NCBI GenBank assembly: GCA_023053575.1
Contig: JAKZAP010000018.1
Span: 18,628,202 to 18,692,201 of the forward strand
DNA: 64,000 nt
Origin: Branchinecta lynchi
Taxonomy: Eukaryota; Arthropoda; Branchiopoda; Anostraca; Branchinectidae
Reading direction: 5' to 3'
Shown: piece by piece, positions 55,861-64,000 of the stretch
Position numbering within the stretch: the first letter of the stretch is position 1
How the letters are laid out: each line of letters opens with the position of its first letter
The notes under the pieces: model-generated
What the model was told of the DNA's origin: nothing
Seen by the model: only the letters and a program-made list of their open reading frames with translations
The model's database searches: none
Made by a program: the position numbers and the translations under genes

Positions 55861-56510
55861 TTCAGCTCCGGAATTGGCTTAGCTACACTTCTTGGCCTGG
55901 ACGGGTTAAATCGGGAGGCAGGGTGTCTCAAAGGATGGGGTTAGCGTTAGTTTTTTTGCCTATACCAAATGACAATTCTGACGACATTTTGATAGATTCA
56001 CCAATAGGAATTGCTTAATTGTTGTGCTATTTTGCATGGGCACAGTCTTTGGTTATAACGGAATACTTGTAGTCTGGCTACAACTGCAATAAGACAGGAA
56101 ATGGATAGAGTGCATATTTTGTTTCATGGTAGAAGAAGTTGCATGTTAATCTCCTAAAAGTACTACATTTTAAAATTCCCATGTTCGTATTGTGGTTAGT
56201 GAACTAGCCACTAATAGTATTGCCATAAATTAGTCACCGTGTTTTTTCTTTCAGCAAACTATTAATATCCCAAATTACAGGGACAGGAACAGTTAACTAT
56301 GTCAGGGCACTGGACCTGAAAGTTTTGCGGAAGAAATAAGCTGGCGAAAATTTACCATAACCTTTTGCTGTGACGCCCATTGTGCCCACACAGTTAGGAA
56401 CGTGAGACCTTCACGAAAACTGTGGTATGGAGCTTTCAGGTGAAGAGTTAAAATTTAACTGAAAAGGGCTGGGATAGGCAATTACCCATTACTTAGTCAC
56501 TTACGTTTTA
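55861..56510. other. No gene seen
   Basis: No recognised coding or repeat. TTAAAATTTAACTGAA at about 56447-56462 recurs at about 57613-57628, on either side of the next element. Confidence 0.35.
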
Positions 56511-57592
56511 TGTTTCAAGTCCGACCTGATCCGGTACTTTGGGGGAGTTGGGGGGGGGGAATCCTGTTACACGCTCAGAGTGCAGGGATCGGGATGAAAC
56601 TTGGTGATAAGAACAAACACGAGCCCTATCTACATCGTTTATGGAACCGGACCGGATCCGGGCACTGTGGGGGGAGTTGGAGAGGGTTTCCGTCATTCCG
56701 GTTATCGCGAGTAGGGTACTTGGAAATGTGCTATGACGATGGAACTTGGCTCGCACATTAGAAACCGGACAAGATTGACTTGGAAATAGCCAATTCGCAG
56801 ATCCAACCATCCAAGGGGGGGGGGGGGGGGGGGAATGGACGGAGGAAAACTCATGCACAACTTTCGAAACCGGTGATCAGATCTTAATGAGACTTGAATA
56901 TATAACGATTACATGCCTCTGATGTTTCTCATGTCTGCTCCAAAGGTGTTTTCTTACAAATGAATTCCTAATCCCCTGAATACATTTTCATGATCTACAA
57001 CAAGATCCCATGACCATCTTTGGCTCATGAGTTTCGCTTACAAACAAATTCCTTAAAGTAGCCTACTCATCTAAACCGCTTTTTTTTTTTTAGCAAACGA
57101 AACATTTTCAGGATCCCCGAGGGTCCAAAACCATTTTTGCCTCAAGAGTTTTGCTTGCACATGATCTGTAGCGCCTTTAAAGTGCGCGTCTTACCCGTAA
57201 AGCAAAACAAATACTTTCAACCAAAAGATATATTTTCATAATCCCCAAGGCCCATGAACACTTGTGCCTCAATGGTCTTGCTTACAAATGAATTCCTAGC
57301 CCCTTTAAAGCGCGTATCTTAACTGCAAAGTACGAAAAAAACTATTGACCAAACGATAGATTTTCATGATTCCCAAAGGCCCATGATCATTTTTGCCTCA
57401 AGGGATTTGATTACGAATGAGTCCTTTAAAAATATACTTTAAAATATAGTTCCTGATCCTCAAGGGTCTATGAACATTCCTGCCTCAAGGATTTGCTTAT
57501 AAAGGATTACAATAAACCCACGAGTTGACAAATTCCCGCAATCATCCTCTGACCCAACTTTGCAAGTGCCATATGAGCCTGTAGCTTTTGTT
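56511..57592 (-). mobile_element. HINE-like element, 3' hairpin end missing
   Basis: Left part: one array unit (CGGGATGAAACTTGGTGATAAG, GGAACCGGACCGGATCCGGG, CTATGACGATGGAACTTGG) and a run of 19 G near 56815-56833. From 56940 a second repeat dominates, with period about 110-135 bp (CCCATGATCATTTTTGCCTC, TTTGCTTACAAATGAATTCC, AAAGTGCGCRTCTTA). The right end GCAAGTGCCATATGAGCCTG marks the 5' end. The terminal hairpin is absent. Confidence 0.65.
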
Positions 57593-58813
57593 CAGCTCTT
57601 TCTGGCAATGCTTGTTAAAATTTAACTGAACAGGCAACTTATTTTTACATCTTAGATTCAAATACATTGAATTATTACGACACCCATAGGGGATTTTCAT
57701 TCTGTCCACAGTAGTCTTCAGTAGGGACGTTGGGAATGTGGACGCTTTCCCATGGTGAATCCGTCCACAATTCGCCCGCGAAAATCACTACACTATCACT
57801 ACCCAAGACACCTCACTAGCAGACACTACGTTCTACCATTATCTAGTTTGTTTTTGGCACTGCAGACTGCAGACACTTCTTTGTTTATTTGATACACAAT
57901 TTATTTACTCGTTTGCTGCTGGTGTTGTTGCCAAATGTTCCAGGCACCATAGAGCTATCACAAAAACGGGAAGAGCGGCAAGCACAATGGGATAATCGAT
58001 TATTTGGAAATATCAGAAAAACAAACTAACGCTTTTTCATTGGGTTTTCAAGATTATTTAAGCGAACAAGTGATGGGTAACTAGATTGTCGTATCCTAGC
58101 CCTTTTCGGTTAAACTTTAAGCAAAACGTTTAATGTATACTGTAGGACGTTGTAAAAGCACAACAGATTACATCCCAAGTATTGTATGTCGAAACTCCGC
58201 ATCCGTGTGTTGTTATGAAACTTCCGACAGTATACTCTCAAAAGAAGGGACACAACTTGTTTCGATTTGCAAGTTTCAACCTCTAATAATTCCGAATAAA
58301 TCCTGCATTTGCCATTAACTACTATGATCTTTTACTAAATCGAAAAAGTATGGCAGAACTTTTAATTTTCTTTGTTCCCAACCTTTGTGGTGTTTTCACC
58401 ATTTTCTTGACACATTCCTTATTTATAGACCGGATCAATTTTTAGCAATTAGCTTGCTTTACCCCACAACAGATTAAAGCCTAAACGGCACGTGGGTTTA
58501 AGTCGAGGCAATCATTTAAGGAAATTTACGACATTCGCTTACGGCAAAAGGCAGGCTCTGAAGAAAGATCTCTCGCGCACCACAAAGAACGCTGCCACAG
58601 AAGATGGTATGGTACCGATGACAGGAGTCCCCGGGCTTTTTTGTGCATATTAGGAAACGCATTTTAAAATCAGACTACCAACGAAGGAGTGGGAATCGTT
58701 TTCAATTTTCAAGAGGGAGTTTTAGTAGTAGCGGTAAACAAAGAATGAAGACTGATAGGTAAAGAATGTGCAGTAAGTAGATTGATGGTGTGCTCCATTC
58801 TCTGGGTGAATGC
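57593..58813. other. Intergenic with two short repeat fragments
   Basis: 58025-58125 repeats 44255-44365. 58130-58237 (ACAACAGATTACATCCCAAG ... GTTATGAAACTTCCGACAG) is a short remnant of the 423-1153 MITE family. No gene. Confidence 0.45.
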
Positions 58814-59200
58814 AGGGACCCATAAATTTCCTGTAATGACTCGCCATTCAGGGGGCTTGTGAATGAGAGATTTCTGATGCGCTCTTGACCGAGCGTCAGA
58901 TAGTTCGAGAAATACCCACGGGGATAAAATACCCGACTATCCAGACATACAAAATTTTGTGCAGCTGTTGTGCTGAACTAAGAATATTTCTCTGTAATGG
59001 AAGAGTATCCTGGGTCTTTTATCCTAGCTTAGGTACCTGGTGGCATGCTGGCAATGTTGTTTATCTGAGCAAGAACGCCGATTCGACCCAAGCGGAATTT
59101 TTGGAAACTAGGTGAGGCTCGGGCAACATAGCAACATATAAGCATAGGAAATGAGAAGCCCCCTGATTGGCGTATCATTACAGGAAATTTATGGGTCCCT
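58814..59200. mobile_element. Mutator-like MITE, 387 bp, second copy
   Basis: The same family as 8684-9069, in the same orientation and about 90 per cent alike by eye. Duplication GGTGAATGC at 58805-58813 and GGTGAATGT at 59201-59209 (8 of 9). The right inverted repeat differs at a few positions (CCCCCTGATTGGCGTATCAT). Confidence 0.9.
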
Positions 59201-59657
59201 GGTGAATGTAAGGAGCTGAATGAATTAATGGTACATTCTCGTGGAGGGAATTATGAAGGAGGAATGGTTAGTAACAGTTTTGTGCAACGTATTCTATTCT
59301 ACTTTTGTTGGGGTGGGGGGGGGGGGGTGGGTGTTGCTATTGAGAACAAGGATGTGTGGTACCAGAATCCTTGTCTCGCAAACATGTTGACCCACAATAA
59401 ACAGATGCTTGAATCGACTGAAGCAAAATCTCAATATCAGATTTGGTTCAAGAGTCCATGTTTGTATCTGAACTACAACAACATACACGACAATTGGGGA
59501 AATCTGTGTATAATGACTAGTTCAGACCTATTAATACCCCCCCCCCCCCCCCGTAACAAAATATATGAACTTGGCCAATCTGACATCGGAGGAAAACTCA
59601 ATCACAAGTTCAGTGGAAGTTGACCTGTAAGCAGGGAAATAATGCAAGTCAACGTTC
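59201..59657 (+). other. Unrecognised 131-codon open frame, probably not a gene
   Basis: The frame 59228-59623 contains a G run and a C run translated as Gly and Pro stretches and no known domain. On the opposite strand another frame overlaps. It is likely chance. Confidence 0.25.
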
Positions 59658-60007
59658 TTACAACACTTTCAAGGATAACACCTTTTCACTTATAAATAAA
59701 GTGTTATGATCAATTACGTTTACACTATTTCGTGCCTAGATCTCCAACAACACCTTCAATTGGTAAAAATACTAACGGGAATGAAAGAAACATAACAGAT
59801 AACATCCCAAAGTGTTATCTGTTGAAACCGCGCATCCTTCTGTTGTCGTTATGTAACTTTTGACAGTGCAGTATTTTCACCTATTGTTGTTGGAGATCTA
59901 GGCACGAAATAGTATAAATTTAATTGGTCATAACACTTTATTTCTAACTGAAAAGATGTTATCCTTGAAAGCGTTATGCGAAATCTGTTATGAAGCTTCT
60001 GACAGTG
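59658..60007. mobile_element. Foldback MITE, family of 423-1153, left end truncated
   Basis: It contains CTAGATCTCCAACAACACCTT and its inverse near 59885-59910, GATAACATCCCAAAGTGTTATC, and a right end ATCTGTTATGAAGCTTCTGACAGTG (motif ends at 60007). It serves as the reference for the uninterrupted centre of the copy at 423-1153. Confidence 0.78.
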
Positions 60008-60084
60008 TGAGTGGAGGGTTTTGAAGCCGAGAGAGGACAAACTGACAAATTATTTAATTAATTTTTAGTTTATTTTAGTGAAGG

Positions 60085-60226
60085 TTTGATTAGCTATATA
60101 ATATGGTAGTAAATGTGTACTGGTTGCGTTTTTCAAGCACGTATGTGCTTTGTTTGTAACCGGCGTCAAGCCGGAATGAGTTTTTCTTTAGTAAAGTTGT
60201 TGAATCCTGAAATCCTGAATCCAGGC
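60085..60226 (+). mobile_element. Probable LINE 3' end, TGAATCC-type tail
   Basis: A short hairpin CCGGCGTCAAGCCGG is followed by a T-rich stretch and a TGAATCCTGAAATCCTGAAT tail. No coding domain, so the call is tentative. Confidence 0.4.
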
Positions 60227-60355
60227 TCACCACAGTTCACTAAAAAAGAATTCGGATTGTTCACGATGTTTCTGGAATACCCTCGTCTGTCCTTCAGTCT
60301 GTCTATCGGTGCCGAGTTTGCTAGTTTGGAAGAAGCCAGAAAGGTTTGTCATGGT
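60227..60355 (+). repeat. Fragment of the 62.8-kb repeat start
   Basis: TTCACTAAAAAAGAATTCGG, then CCTCGTCTGTCC and GAGTTTGCTAGTTTGG are shared with 62805-62910. It is probably the terminal part of the array element that begins there. Confidence 0.55.
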
Positions 60356-61284
60356 TAAAACATCTGCGCATCCAATACGTTATTTTCATTTTAGTATTTC
60401 GTTTGGAAAAATTTTCGAAGCCTGCCAAGAATGTACTGTTGTAAATTATGTGTTTGTATAGCGTGTTTCGCTATAATTTTCCGTCAGTTCAGAACCGTTC
60501 CTATTCCTCGCCTATTGTCCTATACATTAAAACCTGTTACTCCACAGGGAAATCATATAAACTTGCAGGACCTTAGGGAGGTTAACTAAGACCTACAAAA
60601 GTTGAAACTGCAAACGGTTATGTCACTATATCTAATTTGCACCAGAATGAATGCTTCGCTGTAAATCAAAAGAGGAAAAAACCTCTTTTTAATTGCAGGC
60701 AGAAACTGAGCTTGCTAACTGCATTAATTCATTAGGAATCACTCAAACGTTGAAGGTTAATTAAGAATCGTTTCTGGCCGAACCTAGTAAACCCGCGCCT
60801 CATTTTCAACGCAGCTAATTCAAATTGGGTTGATCCGGGCTAATGAAAAGTGAACTAATAGCCCATCAGCCCAAGCGAAACGGGCTGGGCTTGCCAATTA
60901 ATCCAACCAGGGGGCTAAATGAGCCCCGAGACTGCCCGCTGCGTTCCAAAGCGGCCGCGCTCCCCAGTCCGGGGATTATGACTGCGTTACGAGGGCCCCC
61001 TCGCAGCGCAGACGCCAAACAACGCATCCGTTTCAGGGTTTGTTTGGTGCCAACCAGTTGAAGGGGTTCGTGTAAAGCGTGTGATATTCGCATGAACAAT
61101 TATTAATACAAATCTCTTTTTCATGCCGTGAAGATTTTTCCGCTGAGCTACCCGACAAAATATAATGTGGTCCAAAGCAGACAATGTAGGTTGCACGAAA
61201 TCTACTAATAGCATCATTTCGATGGAGGCGTCCTACCTGGCCGACTGACAGGAGACTACTCACGATTGCCAAGAGCTCGACTCA
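60356..61284. other. Mostly single-copy region, TAAT-rich then GC-rich
   Basis: 60715-60910 holds a cluster of homeodomain-type TAAT/ATTA cores (CATTAATTCATTAGG, GGTTAATTAAG, GCTAATTCAA, GCTAATGAA, CAATTAATCC). It is followed by an unusually GC-rich stretch (60930-61020) with GCGGCCGC. There is no convincing coding frame. It is a candidate cis-regulatory region on sequence look alone. Confidence 0.35.
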
Positions 61285-61685
61285 CAAAAGTGTCACAATT
61301 GCTGACAAAAAGGAACTTTTTGACACCTCGATTTTGTGTGTGCATTCCGCTGCACAACGCGCAAAATTGGTAATAACTGAATGTGTAACAACATTTTTAA
61401 AAAAAAATTCTACTGCTACATCGCAGTTTGTAACAAAATTTAATCGGAAATGAGCTTTCAACTGTTGCTTCAAACTGTTTTTTTGTACAAAATCAAAGTA
61501 AAGTAGATGTTTTGGCGGTGTATTGGGGGCGTTAATCCGCAATTTTACTGAAGTAAATGAAAAAGTCCTTTTCTGACCTAAAAAGTGTCATTCGTAAAAA
61601 AAAGGTGTCACTTTCAGAGAAAAGTGTCACCGAGAGAAAAAAAGTGTCAAAAAGCACCAAAAGTGTCACACTTGGCAACACTGGA
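61285..61685. repeat. AAAGTGTCAC-rich degenerate repeat, possible element end
   Basis: AAAAGTGTCA-like units recur about seven times at 61560-61675, and CAAAAGTGTCACAATTG with its inverse AACTTTTTGACACC lies at 61283-61327. The end CACTTGGCAACACTGG resembles a transposon terminus, but a partner end and TSD were not established. Confidence 0.45.
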
Positions 61686-62799
61686 CGACTGAGAATTAAG
61701 TTTTTAAAAACAAAGAGAGTGTTCCACCCTTCTACAAATAGTAACTACTAGTTACTATTTCCGTTCCAACCTCAGCAAAAGTTACTACGCTGACCGTTCA
61801 AACCTTTTCGAAATAGTAACTATTTGCTTACCACGCTCGGGAGCGTGGTAACTACGGATCTCTGTAACGTGATTGGTTGGATTAACCCGTGCCATGATAT
61901 TCTGCTGGAAAACAGAAAAATCGTTCCGGCCTTGACGGCAAAAATCCAGAGTTTGTGACATCATGCGTAGTAACTACGGTAAGTAGGATGGAACACGCTA
62001 AAAGTAGCCTAAAGTTAGTTTTCGAATTCCGGACAGACCCCTCAGATGCTTGACCTGCCCGTGACTTCAAGACCAAATTCTCCCCTCAGGCCAAAGTGAC
62101 TGCGCGGGTTGCCTGAAGAGGGTCTGCTCCCAAAACGTCTCTTAGCAGAAGGTCCCGTATAAAAACGTCTTCAATAAGACGTTCATTCAGCAAAATAACT
62201 CAAGAGAGTAATGCGCGAACTTTGAAAAGTGACACACAGTCAAATAGCAGCGACACTAGCCCCACTACCGGATACGAACATCCCTACTGAAACTCAACCA
62301 ATCGTTAACCGAGCGCTGGCTCTGATTTGATCCTCGATGATACCACTGCATATTAGGGAATGTTCCAGCGACGTATTATTAGTTACGATCGTTACTATTC
62401 TTGTTATTATTGACGTTCCAGAGCCCGCCGTAATAAGTATATTGGCTCCTCCCACTTATTATTTTCGTTCCACGACTGTTATAATCGTACTGTTTACTTA
62501 TGATGGCCACGAGCATCATAAGTGATAATAACTACCGGTTCTGCAGGAACTCCCGTAATAGTGATGACCTATGTTCGCGTAGTTATTATTTTCGTTTCAG
62601 AGAACGTGATAACTACCACAATACGGCGATCGCCCCTCCTCTTATCATCATAACTTCTAATAACTTCACTGGAACGCTACCTTAGCCTTGCTAGAATTTT
62701 CTACGTCCGCCACTGTACACACGAACAGGGCGGCCGCTGCGACGGAGGCCCATTTTTTATGCATGGGAAGGATAGGTCTTCGCATTACTTATTTTGCTC
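61686..62799. other. Palindromic GTAACTAC-type repeats, no gene
   Basis: AAATAGTAACTACTAGTTAC with its mirror lies near 61736-61760, and GGTAACTACGG / ATAACTACC motifs scatter through 61830-62610. 62235-62325 repeats 52012-52105. Frames here are short and repetitive. GC-rich CGGCCGC occurs near 62731. Confidence 0.35.
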
Positions 62800-64000
62800 T
62801 GGGCTCAATTCACTAAAAAAGAATTCGGATTGTTTAGGATGTTTCCGGAATAGCCTCGTCTGTCCGTCAGTCGGTCCGTCTATCTGTCCTGGATCTGCTA
62901 GTTTGGGCACTTACTACATAAGCTCGGGATATGAAACTTGACACGCATGTAAAAGACCTAGCTCAATGCTCATTAAAACTTTCTTATCCTGCACCAGATG
63001 ATCCGTGTGGGGGTGGGGGAGGGAGAGGGAATCTGCTTGAGATCCCCATAAACTGCGAAAGGGTTATCCGACGAATGAAACTTGAGGAACAGATGCTTGA
63101 AATGTTCCATTTATATTTCCAAAGCGTATCCTACCACAATGGAGGGAACCGGAAGAGAATGCTGACATTTTGTAACAAGCGTAGGCGTCACATGGATGGA
63201 GGGTATTGGGACTAAACTTGGAAGATACAAAGGACATGGTTCCTAGATATGTTATATTAAGGTCCGGACAGGATCTGGCCTGGGTGGTGGAGTGCTGAGT
63301 ACCAGAAAGTTTCCGGAAGTACTCAGACTAGAGTGAATCTTGGTGGGTGGTAGAAGCGCAAATGCCTTAAATGTAACATGTATGTATCCGAATCGCACCT
63401 AGGCACTTTGGTGAGAGTTGGAGGGGGGTCCGGTAAATGTTCTGGTGCGCGTATCACACGGATAAAGGGACAGTCACGAAATTTGGAAGGTATAGAGATG
63501 AGGGGCTCTATAGAGTTGCTTATTTGAGGTCTTGACGTGATACGGCTTCATCTTGGCAGATAAATGCGTTTTCTGTGGGGAGATAAAGGAGGTCCCGGTA
63601 ATTTATCCAGAAGTTCTTCGAATCGAGTGAAACTTGATTGGTGGTAGAAGCAAATGCCCTAGAATTGGATACGACCTCGCTGGGGGGAGGGAGGGGGAGT
63701 ACCGGTAATGTTCATATTGTGGCATGCATAACTCTTGAATGTGTAATTCCATCTGGGTGAAGCTTGACAGATGGCAGGAATACCCACGTTAGTACAAGCA
63801 TCTGTTCCAGTAACTATGCTTATTCACTCTTTTTTTCGTAACTCCTGCTATGTATTTTCAATCACTAGCTAGATACTCAGTTTCACAGAACTTTTTTTCG
63901 ACTGGGAAGATGTTAGTGTGTGTCCGAGTCGTAATCGGACACAGTAGGGGGAGTCCCGGAAATGTTTTGGCTCGCATAGGAGTTAAACGAGTGAAGTGAT
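62800..64000 (-). mobile_element. Diverged HINE-like array running off the window
   Basis: Starts with TCACTAAAAAAGAATTCGG and a GTCCGTCAGTCGGTCCGTCT tract, then units with GATATGAAACTTGACACGC, GACGAATGAAACTTGAGG, GTGGGGGTGGGGGAG and GGACTAAACTTGGAAGAT at spacings of roughly 130-150 bp. The unit layout is as in the 47806-49514 array, but the sequence is much diverged and the right end lies beyond the window. Confidence 0.55.

Noticed and set aside
59228..59623. 131-codon open frame as a gene
   Set aside because: Gly and Pro runs come from homopolymers, there is no domain and no splice or promoter context, and it lies between two MITEs.
61557..61751. Lys/Ser-rich 64-codon frame as a small basic protein
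   Set aside because: It is the translation of AAAGTGTCA-type repeats.

Overview
This is a eukaryotic (invertebrate) nuclear window. The evidence is split coding exons with GT/AG boundaries, a homeobox gene, non-LTR and Ty3/gypsy retrotransposon remnants, and dense non-autonomous DNA transposons; there are no prokaryotic-style operons. The only confidently recognised protein-coding gene is a paired-like homeobox gene of the aristaless/Arx type (al). It lies on the + strand in three visible exons (39783-39992, 44797-44842, 50947-51705). The homeodomain (Q50 class), the tail after it and a C-terminal OAR motif point to a protostome, probably an arthropod, but the sequence does not fix the species. 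The first exon(s) and the promoter were not identified.

Almost everything else is repeat. Several families could be classed from their own ends and target-site duplications (TSDs): hAT-like elements with 8-bp TSDs (1891-2270, 18319-18519, 19807-20109, 20186-20710, 36685-38347, 43339-43475); Mutator-like elements with 9-bp TSDs (8684-9069, 11546-12149, 58814-59200); one Harbinger-like element with a TAA duplication (42683-43046); and about twelve TTAA-flanked MITEs in several related families. Long arrays of about 400-440 bp units, each built from three diverged ~140-bp sub-repeats, recur at 5.05-7.63, 26.5-27.35, 36.87-38.18, 47.8-49.5, 56.5-57.6 and probably 62.8-64.0 kb. Their ends (a terminal hairpin, a matching internal inverted repeat, a CCGA/GTCG tetranucleotide tract) resemble Helentron-associated HINE/DINE-type elements.

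Layout: 0-5 kb, MITEs, a LINE tail and a gypsy integrase remnant. 5-7.6 kb, a HINE-like array split by a 5'-truncated LINE. 7.6-21.5 kb, a succession of MITEs, foldbacks and LINE tails. 21.5-34 kb, mostly unassigned sequence with scattered repeats and a minisatellite. 34-39.8 kb, densely nested transposons up to the first al exon. 39.8-51.8 kb, the al gene, whose introns hold a tRNA-Thr-like sequence, MITEs and another HINE-like array. 51.8-64 kb, a tandem satellite, LINE tails, MITEs, a mostly single-copy TAAT-rich stretch near 60.6-61.1 kb, and more array.

The most interesting points are: a TTAA element that ends only 20 bp from the al homeobox-exon splice acceptor, so the branch-point zone is transposon-derived; a decayed protein-coding fragment apparently carried inside that same element; a three-level insertion nest at 36.5-38.4 kb; and the composite structure of the HINE-like arrays.
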